Notes under the pieces: model-generated
Databases searched by the model: none
Seen by the model: the letters and a program-made list of their open reading frames with translations, nothing else
What the model was told of the DNA's origin: nothing
Shown here: piece by piece, positions 37,401 to 49,400 of the stretch
Position numbering within the stretch: position 1 is the stretch's first letter
How the letters are laid out: the number at the start of each line of letters is the position of its first letter
Position numbers and translations under genes: made by a program
NCBI GenBank assembly: GCA_032158295.1
Contig: CM063260.1
Location: 878,001-942,000, forward strand
Length of the DNA stretch: 64,000 nucleotides
Direction of reading: 5' to 3'
Origin: Pycnopodia helianthoides
Lineage: Eukaryota; Echinodermata; Asteroidea; Forcipulatida; Asteriidae

Positions 37401-40400
37401 TTTCAAGTTGTACCATTTTGGTGGTAGTTTTATTTATACTAGAAATTAGGTGTAACATTTTTTTCTTGGTTATTTCTTGAACATGTGTGCATATTAAACA
37501 TGCACACATTTTGGTCACAAAAACAGTGATTTAAGCGTTGGGCCAGTAAACGCATGACCTGGACAAGTCGGGTGGTCTTGTGTTTTTCAACTGCATAATA
37601 TAAATACTTCATTGTGAAATTCTTGAATGTAACAAAATTATGTTGAAATGTTGACTTTGAGTCTGACGATATCCTTCAACACTGTTGAGTGGTAAAACGT
37701 ACTTACCTATAAGATAAATGAGACAAGGCCATGTCCAAATTGGCGGCTACAGCTACCGCTACGACTAGATATCTGCGTCACTATGCGTTGAATTATAGTA
37801 TCTCATAGCCATAGCCGTAGCCATCAGTCATGTCAGTTCGGAAACAAACATAACCTTTTCTTTGTGCTTTTTTAAATAAAAACAGTTTACATGTAGTTCA
37901 ACTTTACTTTGAAGGTAGCTTTTTTCATATTTCGATTCTGGTCTTGTAAAAATAATTCTGGTCCAGTGAAAACCTTTTAGCTACAAGCCCTACGGTCTTG
38001 TGGATTTTTCCCAAACAATTTGAGCCCTGGACCATGCTTCATGCCCTGATAAAGTACAGATAGAGGTCTTTCACAATTTACCAATGTCGAACCCGTGCTT
38101 CAAAGAGCATCTTGCCCATCTTAGAACATAACATGTGGAAGAAAAAATGCTATATTTAGTGCCGTCTTAATTATGCGCTCTGTGGACCTCCAGTTTGACA
38201 TTTAAATTTGAACTGATTAGTTAATCTTGAATGAGCAATTAGTTCTTATCTGAAGGATGAAGGAATCTTCAGGTATCAGATGTGGCTCTACTTGAGATGA
38301 CTATAGGTTAACCAAAATTGGCGATAATTGAAGCTTCCTGTCTAATGTGTGCAGAGGTTTGTTTAGGGTATAGTTCAGAATCATCAATGTTTTTACACTT
38401 CATTTTTTGTTAACCTACCCACCCCTATTTTCAAATTGTTTTTTCCCTCTTTTGTTTACATTTTTTTAATTGGAAATTTAGTTTTGATTTAATGTATTAC
38501 CTCTCAAATATTACCCCCAAATGTTTCATGTTTTAGTTTCCCACCATTAATTTTCTCATTCACTAATGATTAACTGTTGTTTTTGGTTATCATTCAGGAC
38601 GTCAGCGATTGGCTGTCAGGAGAGACACAAACCGTTACAGCGGCACCTACAGTAGAAAATGGCAGCATGAATCAGCCCCTGCCAAGCTGGGGGGTTTGGA
38701 GAGACAAGAGGCTGTTGTAGAGGTACGCCAAGACTCTAATCTCTAGTATGAACCTCCATGTGGCCATCTTGGTTTGGTTCCTTGTGCAAAAGCTTGTTAA
38801 CAGTAGGTGCATAATAAGAACCTGACTGTTTTCCCCTCTCAGGCCTCTGTTTAGGTGCTGCACCATAATGTAATCATTTGTCTCGTCAATATTTACCTTA
38901 CAAGTACATGTAGGTGCTAATTGAATACTTTCTCTGTTTTCTCACAGCCTTTGAAAGATGTCACCTCTCCGCCGGCTGCAACTAATTTCTCACAGCCTTC
39001 GAATGAAGTCACCTCCCCGCCGGATGCAAGTAAACGACTCTCACAGACGAGTTCTGCTGGCAGTACCATTTCTTCTCTTATCAGTAATGTTTCCGTGGAC
39101 GATGATGATGAGTTTTCGTCGTCAGATGACGAAGTTTACGTCAACGTCCCAGTACCCTCATCGAACCTCGCTAAGGATGTTCCACCGTTGCCACTATCTA
39201 CAGACAATGAGGAGGATGGCGGTAGGACCAGCCATGACGAGAACTCACGACCCGAACCTGAGGGTGCTGTCGAAGGGGATTGTACAGATGAAGACATTTA
39301 TTCAAACTTAGCATCTTTGCGGAGCGGACGGAGAGACAGCTATGAGGTTGTACTTCTTCCTAAAGGACCTCAACTTCCTAGAGAACCAGAGGAGGAAGGC
39401 AATGAGGAGAGGTTGGTTGAGGAAGAGCGGGATAAAGCTCCAGTCGAGATTGAGATGCAACTGATGAGGTCAAAATCACCCCACGGGACGGAAAAAGAAA
39501 ACAGGCGGAAGGCTTTTGAGTTCCACATGCCACTCTTCCTCAGGAACAGTAGCTCTGTTGAGTCTAGTCACTCTGTGTCGCGCAACGACGAACGCAGCGA
39601 GCACTCACACGCCAGGCTCACCGAGGACAGCGACGATAGCGGTGACTTCCTGGATGTCATTCCGAACCGCCCAGCAGACTCCGACCACCAAAGTATCGAC
39701 AAGAGAGACTCGAGCACCTCGTGCGAGCAATCTGACGACGCTCGGTCCGCCGAGTCTAGCCGGCGAGTCTCCACGGAATCCTCCAATCAGAGCGTTCAGT
39801 CGGATCCAAGGAATTATCGTAGAATCAGAGGCAGGGGTTCTGACTATGATCGCCCGGTATCCAGCGTGGCCAGTGATTATGGCCGACCAGTGTCTTGTGC
39901 GTCTACAGACTATGGCCGACCAGTGTCTTGTGCGTCTACCGACTACGACAGACCCATCTCGAGTACGTCAGCGGATTACATCAGCGTATTGGACAGCTTT
40001 CATGAAGATGGCACAAAAGAAGACGGTAAGGCTTTAACTTATTTTTTTTCCTGAAATTGTTGCCATCTGAAATAAACTCCATGAGATCATTTATCCTTAT
40101 CTTCTGGTTTTCAAGATGTCTCTTTTGATGAGCCTCTCTTGGCAATCCAGAATACCGATATTCAGCTCATCAAAAAGGGCGGTTCAATTTGTTTCCCTTT
40201 TCAGCTTCGGGCTGGTAATGCATCGGTTTAAATGAACACCAAAAGAAATGGCTGCATTCTGATTAAAGCCTACAAACCACAAATCCTCCTACTCTTTGTA
40301 AATTGTCTACAAGACTCGGGAAAGTACTGAGTATACAGTTCTTTACACACACCATTGTAAGGGTAAAACCAAACAATATTCTTTATCCCTCATGCAAATT

Positions 40401-43400
40401 TAACATATGTATGAAATTGTTGTGGTACCCGCTGCTCAAACGGCCTCTAGCTACCGAGCAATCTCGGTGGTCTAGTTGGTAAGACATCTGCCCTAGATCG
40501 GGGAAAGTACTGAGAATACAGTGTTTTACACACATCGGTGTAAGGGTAAAACCAAAATAATATTTTCTACAGAGTTGACTAGCCATTTGAAAACATTCAA
40601 CTGCATGAGTTGTGTGTGATGGCACGACTGTGCACAGAACTAACGGTGTACATGTGTGTATTGTTGAGTATGAACCACATGCTAGCATTCATGTATTGTA
40701 GGCTGGCATAGTTTATCTATAATTTAAAACCACAGTGGATGGTATTTATTGGTCAGACAGTAGGAGGGTTGACTGTGTACTGAGTAGATGCATTCACCCC
40801 ATGATATTATAATGCAGGCTGGCATAGTTTATCTATTAACCAAAACCACAGTGGACGAAATTGAGTGGTCAGACAGTGCATGGACAGTAGGAGGGTTGAC
40901 TCATTGTCTACTGTATAGATGCGTCCACCACATAATATACTGCAGGATGGAATAGTTTAAATAGATTATCATTCCAAACCACAGTGGGTGGTATTGATTG
41001 GTCAGACGGTAGGAGGGTTGACTGTGAACTGCACTCACCACATCAAAATGAATACTTTCTTTAAAAACAACTTCAAAATACACCTTTCAGTACAGAACAA
41101 ATCCACATTGTTTATTGTAAATTGTAAATCATGACCTTCAACGAATTACTCAGTTCTATAAAAAACAAAAACAAGTACCTCACACAAACAAATAAACTGT
41201 TATCACAGTGTCCGGTAGATACTTTCCTCATCTAGATTATGTAGATACAGAGCTATGGAGAGAGTTTACCTCGCTGTACAATGTACTTCCCAACACTGAC
41301 TCATACAACTGTGCCAAGCGCAGCAGATTTCAAACAAAGTCTGACATTGATGGCTCATAAATTCAGACAAACCACACTGTTATTGTCAATTGTGCTTGGT
41401 CATTTCCGGTAGCTTTTAAAAACACAGTGTGTACACTTTTATCAGAAGGGTAACAAGGTGTCATCGGCTGTGAACTTTGGCTAAAATGTGGTTTTGATTT
41501 GATGCTCACTGTATGCGATTGCATCATAAAATACACTGTGTTGTTGTTCTGAGGAACAGTAAGCTGTCTGTATGGAGAATGCTGAGCTCAATAAGCAATT
41601 TTCGATGAATGATGTCTGTTACAATGCCTCGTTCGGTCACAAGTGAATGCACAATAGCACTCTGCACCCATGTTAAAAATAAAAGCTCAGTACCCAGGGC
41701 CCAATTTTATGGCACTGCTTAACGATGAGCAAATTTTTAACAGATAAATTTGCTAAAGGCATAAGCGTATTTCACAGGTTAGCAAGAAAATTGGGCGACC
41801 AGCATGCGCGTTCAACATGGATTTGCATTGTTACGTCTTTCATTTTTATACGGTAAACATTGGAAGATTAGCATGCCTTTTTCAATTCGCTTACGGTTAG
41901 CAGCGCTGTGAAATGGAAACTCACACAGTAAGCACAATATCGGTGATGGCCCTGGGCCCAATTTCATAGAGCTGCTTAAGCACAAAAAGTAGCTAAGCAA
42001 AACAAAATTATGCTTACCAGAATTAGGTTACCGACCAAACTACCATGTCACATGCACAATTTGTGACTGGTATCCTGCTGATTTCTGCTAGCTTAAGCAG
42101 CTCTATGAAATTGGGCCCTGATCTCAGACAACGTGTCATAAGTCACTAACGTACACGTACATGTCCAAGCTTTATGTTTACTCGCATGTACTGACTGTAC
42201 TGCTGTGGTCAGGCGGCGATGTGGTGATCCCCGATGTGGTGAGAGCTAGTGGTGGAATATTTGTCTGACATATAAGTATTTCAAGCAAAAGTGATGTCAT
42301 AATGCGGAGTGCTGTTTGAATTCCTCAGACTAAATCCAGTGTTTCTACATGTAGGTCACATGGTTCAGGGACAAGCTTTTGCACTGGAACCTCCAGATCA
42401 GCAGAGACTGGTATGACACCTGTCATCCAGATCAGCAGAGACTGGTATGACACCTGTCATTGACAGGAAGGAACAAGCGTAACGTGACATAAGATTTAGA
42501 CTTGAAGATGTCGAACTAGCTCTACATGTGGTGCACTATCTGAGTAGACTGGAGATTAAAGTCAGTCTATGTCAAGGTTCCATTACCCATGTAACACGCA
42601 GTTCTCACTGTACGTACACCGTTCTTATGAAGCACTTTATCACATCCAAGGGCAACACAGAGCGCTCATTATTTTTTCTAGAAGATATGCTGAGCAATGT
42701 TTGAAATATAAGACCCATTTACTTACATAGCACTGAGTAACGGTTTATACAAGATGCTGTGGTGCAATCTGTAGCCAACCATACCAGACAACACCAGAGC
42801 AAACCCCTTTCTCTTAACGATAAGTGTACTGGTTTTTTGTACGTGCATTACACTATCACACAGGACCTAATGCTTTACATCCCATCCAAAGGACAAAGCA
42901 ATAATGGTTTTAAAAGTACAAGTATCATGACCTGTACTCCAACCCACACTCTGCTGATCAGAAACACCAGAGCTTGAGTCCAGTGCGCTTGGCCGCTCGG
43001 CCACGACGCGCCTGTTCTGAAATCTAAAATATACATGTACACGTATGTAGGTAAGTATTGAAAGAGACAAAATACTTTTGGTGAAATCTGAAAGATTACT
43101 GAATATTAAGTTCAAACCAGCCTCAATCCTCCAGAGAAATGTTTTCATCCCAAATACAGTCAAAGTCAAACAAAAAGCATTTGAAGACCCCCACAAGTAG
43201 CATTCTGAACAAGCTTTGAGATGTCGCCCCCTCCCACCTCCCCCTCCCCCTCCCCCCCCCCCATATCAAAAGTTTATCAAAATGTGTAATTCCTTAAAAT
43301 GTGAATTGTTTACATTTTCTTGAGTTGTTTTCTTGGTACAGAAATGTTTACATTTTCTTGAGTTGTTTTCTTGGTACAAACCGTGCCTGCAGGAAGCCCA

Positions 43401-46400
43401 CACTCTCTGGGGCTCTTGTATACATGTGATGTCACAAGTTACACTGTCCATATTTGGTGCCGGAATCCACAACTTAGCACATTTTCTATGACCCATGATT
43501 TTGTCGTAATGTTTGGTATGTCATCATAATCAGGGTTCACAGCACAGCATGACTCATAGGGTAATCCAGTGTTCAAATGACAATACGCTCGATACCCCAA
43601 AAAATATATGACCCACACTGCCTTACAATGCTAAATTACACACATTGAAAATGAATTAGAAACCAAATCCGATTCTACAAAACAAATACATGATGTCATA
43701 TCCTGTATTCAGCAATTGGGAAAAAAGTGGAACAATTCACAGATTGTCCAAGCCCCACAAACACATGTTCATTTGATGCACAGCATGTACGAGTGAGTGC
43801 TGTTGTTGTTTGGCTCGAGGAATTTAACGTTTCCGTGGAAATATTTTCTGGAAGTTAGTGTTTACTTCAGGATGAGATCCATAGGTAAGTGTCGGATACA
43901 GTCGCTAGTCATCCAATGACATCAACTTTCATTTCATGTCGATTAGCTCAACATTTACACTGGACCGCAGGCCTGAGGCCAGTGTCTTTAGTGTCGGGCC
44001 AGTAGACCTACGACCAGACAAGTCCATAGTCTTGTCAATTGCTCACCTCATCTTTAATTTAAAAAAATTATGTTCAAATGTTGACTTTGAGTCTGGTGGG
44101 TCGTTTCAGTTTTGAGTAGGAAAGTACAACTCATAATACAATGAGATGAATCTCCTCGTAGTGTTTTTTCAAATACCAGCAGTTAATTTGTGACACTTTG
44201 TAGATAGTTGATCCTTTTCTCCTTTTAAATCTGGTCTTGTAACAATTGTTCTGGTCCAGTACAAATTGTGACCTACAAGCCCTGCGGTCTTGTGGATTTT
44301 CCCCAAAAATTTGAGCCCTGTTACAATTAAGCCCTGTTACATTTAAGTCCTTTACTGGCTTTTGACTGGTCCTCAGGTGTTAAGCAGAGCATTCTCCACA
44401 TTGTTATTTATTTTTGTTTTTTTTGTTTTTTTTTGTTACTGTGATACTGATCGGTGTACTTGTTCCATGCAGGCGTGTGATTTCTCAGGATTTTTTCCTG
44501 ATTTCAGGATTTTCTCAAAAGTTCCTTTTGCCTTGAAAATTGTTCACCCCCAAGAGTACGAAATTGGCAGCCAGTGAAGTTCAGTACTTGTACAAACTGT
44601 ATGATCAGTGAGTCTGCAGATTGATGCTAGTTCGTTTATTATTCATCTACCAGTCCTGAATGTTGTCTGCAACTTGTCCTTGTGTAGGAAATGGCATCAT
44701 GCTGGGAACAACCCCCCTAAGATACAGTGGGTGCAGTGCAGTTTGGTACAGTCACCAAAGTAGGAAATGATGCCACTCTCAGTTCCGATATATTCACAGT
44801 TTTAGAACTGACATGCCGCCATAATTTATAATAGAACCTTGAGAGCTGATGTACATGCAGAGTTATCTTTTTTTGGGGTACAGCAACCTTCCGTTGTGAC
44901 CATCATTTCGGAACTGTCACTCTGCCAAAGTTGAGTGGAGGGCCCAATGTCACAGAGGTGTTCAAGCAGAAAATATTGCTTAACAAATTTCCGGTGATCG
45001 ATAGCATGCAGGATACCGGTCAAAAATAATATAATAGCCTGTATTATAATGGTATTTCGTCTGGTAATTTATTTCTTGTAGGCAATCGTTTTGCACTTTG
45101 CTTGTTTAAAAAAAATGCTTTGAAGCAGTTGTACAAAGTTAGACCCAGGGCCTAACTCCGTAGGGTCTAACTCCGTAGGGCCTAACTCCGTAGGGTCTAA
45201 ATCCGTAGGGCCTAACTCCATAAAGCTGCTAAGCAGAAAATGGTGTGTAGCAAAGCAAACGGTTTCTGCTAAGCAGTCACAAACAGTATACACTGCATTG
45301 TATTTTTGACTGATAATGTGCTTTTGTTATTAAAGCCAAAAAAAGACAATTCTGTGCTAAGCAATTTTGTTGTTTCCACCAGCTTTATGGAATTTGGCAC
45401 AGAGTACATTTTTAGGCACATCAGCCTTCTGTCATGTCTGTTCTGAAAATCTCATGTAGAACTGACGCATAATTTGCCCTTGGGGGGAGGGAGAGTTACA
45501 CTTTTTGGAAAAACAAACTTCTTTTCCAATGCTCACATTGGATGAATAATATATACGAATTGGTGACTACGGCTGCAACTGTTGCTAAGGGTGTTGCTAA
45601 GGAAGTCCTATACTTCAGCGCGTGATGACGTGGCGATCCAGCCGTAGCCGCCAATTCGAACAGGGTCTAACCCTTTTGCGACCGGAAACAGAGCTAACTT
45701 TTAGAAAAACATGGTGTCACTCTCTTGTCTGTTTTGATATTCACAAATATGTACTTGTATGTGTGCATACTTGTACCCTTGAACTATCACTGCACTTTTC
45801 AACGACTGCCTTGGGAATTGAGCAGATTTTATGTGCATTTATTTACGTACTTTTGGTACAGAAAGTCAAGGTTTGCCCTTACCTTTTTACAGTGACTAGC
45901 CAGCAGACCAGCTAGCTTGTCATTTCATGTCAGGGTTGTCACTAGTCCATATTTTATATAAATTAGGGGCATGTTTCAACACTGAACCAGATCACTTGGA
46001 GAGAATTTTGACTGTCGGGTCCTCAGGTGATTTAACTGGCATTTGGCCAGCAGACCACTGTTAAGGGAGCACCCTGACAGTGTTCGTAAATTTTTGGTAC
46101 AAAAAGTTTGTTCATAGAAAATTTTTTTTTTTTACAAGATGCATGTAGGATGTAGGACATTATACTTCAAATAAATTACATATTAAGGTGAGATGTCATG
46201 TACAATGCAAGATCCTTGTCCTTGATGATGTCATTCTGATGTCATCGAAAAGATACCAATCAAATTTAGATCTTCATGTATTATTACAATTAGTTGTGAA
46301 ACGGCAGTCGAACTTTGACCCTTCATGTATTTGAATCTGAGTCATGGAGTTGGGGGTGCTGCTTGCACTCAGCTCTCTGAAAGAGGTTTAATTTCTTAGA

Positions 46401-49400
46401 CTTCAGAGAATAGAAGATAAAAGTACAGATAGCAGGTACATGTAAATTACATGGACAGTACATTTATGTGTACATCTGCATGTACTAGGCAACCATAATT
46501 GTTCCCTGTTTTTTATAATATACAGTACACATAGATCCTTGTCATTCGATTGGTGAAGCACGCATCACATGTCATACTTTACTTTGCTGTCGGCTTTGTG
46601 AGGCTCTGTGACAGTACACAATGTAGATGATAAGTCTGAACATTCACAGGACCAGAAATATTTTTTGAAAGACCTAAAATGTTTCTACTATATGTGACTT
46701 TTTATGTTGTGACATTTGTTTTGGGCTTAAAACAAAGAGCAAAGAATATGAACCTGTAACCTCTGGATTAATGTGCCAGTGCTCGACCAACTGAGCTAGT
46801 TCTCGACCAACTGAGCTATCTAGCCCTGATGTTGTCAGTCTCCATATTTTGACAAATTGTGGTGGTTTTGAAGTCTGCCTATATTGCTTTGTTTTGTAAG
46901 CCTTGGCAACCATTGTTACTGTCTTGGGTGTTGGTGGTGAGATCCAAATGAAAACACAACTGCCTGGGCCCACCCTGGAAAAGGAAGTTGTTGGTCGAGG
47001 ATGGTTGGGGGGGATTGTTTATTTTACACTACTGCATCCTATTGTTGGTCATAACAAGTCACTCCTGTTGATTTGAGCAGTTGTAAAATCTTTGTCAGCG
47101 TTTTCTGAATTGAAAGTACAGACCATCCTGTGGAAATATCTTTTGTTTCTTTGGAAAGGAAACATAGGTTTACAGGTAGGGTCATCATTTGGTTTTTTGT
47201 CAACGTAATGCTGATTTATAGGTCACATTTGATCAAGGAAGATACGATGAAAGCTGCCTGTGAAAGTTTTAGCTGATTATAGTGACTTCGTAGCTTGTTG
47301 AGAAAACGGCAAAAAAACTGTCATGGTTTTTTTTTAAAGGCTGAATGATTGGGGAGATCAGGTTGGCTCAGTGGTTTCTTTCCCTGCCTTTCACCTCTGT
47401 GGACCTCGGTTCGAATCCCACCTCAGACCGGAGCTTTGTATGTGAGTTTTCAGTCCCTACCTGATTGAGTGGGTTTTGCCCATCGGGTTTTCCTCCCACA
47501 TCTTAAACTGAACATTTCTTCTCGTTTCCTATTCATCATGTTGTCGGTACTAATTGTGCTGTTGGATTAGCATTTAATAAATATGTAAAAATCCACATCA
47601 TAACACACACATAAACTGTAAAACAATTGTGCACATTATATGTATATGAGTGTAGTAACATAAACAGTAGGTTGGAAAAGTTACCATGAAAAACAAAAAA
47701 AAAAAAATACTGTTCAACATTTGATGATGAAGTCTTCATCATCAAATGTATCTTCAGAAGAGCTTACATCATGTACATAATGTTCTGAGGAAGTTGTTGT
47801 CTAAATCAGACAGGGAGGGTCGCTTTTGACCAATCACACTGAGGTGAAGTCACACCCAGCCAATCACATCAGCAGGAAGTTTGGTGTGGTGCAACATTAG
47901 CCAATCACGTCTCATGTTGCAAGCATTGAGGTGCAGCCATTGGTCAGTTGCTAAATTCAGATAAGGTGTAGGAGGAGATCAGAGTAGTTTGAGCTTCATA
48001 AACACATTTGCAGTTCTAAAATATTGTCCGTGCTCAGTTGCTTTCGACCAGTTCAGTCAAAATTGGAAATTTAAGCAAACTTGTCTGGTACCCAGTGTCA
48101 TTGACCTTTAAAGCATACCTGATTTGTACGAGTGTGGTTGAGGACATTTGGAAAGTCACCTGGTGGTTGGTGGTTGGAGTACGGCCTGTACACTTTAAAG
48201 TATTTTAAAGCCGACGCTTTCTACAACAGTGTATGGTTTTAGATACTTGGATATAAGTAAACATGGGACGTTCCCGAAAGCGATATCAGTTGATATGTGG
48301 TAAGGCGGACTTTTTTTCTGTCTTCAAAAACCATTCATACCAGAACTACATCTGGTCTGTGGGTTTTAATCCCACCGGAGTAGTCCTGTGGACTTGTTTA
48401 CATGCATGACTTGAAGGGCACTTTGTACTATTATTATCATTTTATTATTATTATTATTTACATCTGGTGATGAACCCAAGGATGCCTCATAAGTGAACTT
48501 AATCACTGTAGCTCGCAAGCCTGAGGAAACCTGTAAAGAAAGGTCCTTGATATGTGCACCAGGAAAAACAGGGTTAACCCTACTCTTTCACAAAAAAGTG
48601 TTCTGTGTTCTTTTATGTGCACTACCAAAACCCAGTGAATGGGACCCATGGCTTAATGTGCCATTAGAAGGACAAATCAATTATGGTCAAGTATCTTACT
48701 CAAGGACACAAGTGCCACGACCGGGACTCGAACCCACACTCAGAAACACCAGAGCTTGAGTCCAATGCTTAGCCATGACAGGCCACAGTGTATACAGTGT
48801 TTTAGCGCACATCGCTGTAAGGTTATAAAAGCTAAATAACATTCTTTATCCCTAATGCCATTGTTTCTCCAAATACTGCATTTGTCAAGGGACTTTTTTT
48901 CTGACTCTGGGATAACCCATTTGAAAATGTAGCTCGTTGGATCAAATCTCAGTGTGCTTCAGAGAGTAGCTCAATCAGACGTGACAAGATTTGCTCATTT
49001 ATATTTTTAAATTTTTCATTTTTGTCTCCAGGTTTCTCCTTCACGTGGACAGTCAATCCTAACGAAGAAGGAAACCAGCAGGATGATTCCTACCGACCAA
49101 AGAGGTACAGTTGACCTTTAACCCTAACCCCCTCTATTGACCCCCTTGCCCAATGCAGAATGCACCTCTACAAAATTCTCGTCTTCCATTTCCACCTAAC
49201 TGTTGTTGTTTAATGTATTTTCAAGTTGTGCAAATGGAAATAAACAAAACAAACAATCAGTTTAGCCGTTGGGAAATACTCTGCTAGGGTCCAAATATGA
49301 GGCCATTAAACAATTTTGCTCTTGTGGTTGGTAAGCATTTGCCAATATCCTTCTTTTTTGTTCTCCTATTTTTTTCTTCAAAACAAATCTAAGATTGTCT

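Larger units (their letters stand above)
34483..38597. other. Intron between the first two large coding blocks
   Basis: Mostly non-coding repeats: a right-end fragment of the GGGCCCAATTTCAT MITE near 35010-35047, a tandem repeat at 36480-36800, inverted-repeat elements at 37028-37167 and 37525-38032, and a GGCGGCTACAGCTACCGCTACG segment near 37744. A possible 15-nt microexon is at 36946. Confidence 0.6.
40026..47820. other. Large intron, repeat-filled
   Basis: No additional exon that I trust apart from the weak candidate at 43872. It contains tandem arrays, MITEs and SINEs listed separately, plus C-rich sequence at about 43220-43262 and a tandem duplication at about 43306-43379. Confidence 0.55.

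Noticed and set aside
39516..40037. 173-codon alternative frame within the YxxP exon
   Set aside because: It is a shadow of the real frame, which has the phase-matched splice sites and the tyrosine repeats.
42867..43196. 109-codon minus-strand open frame
   Set aside because: It runs through a tRNA-Leu-derived SINE and lacks any domain.
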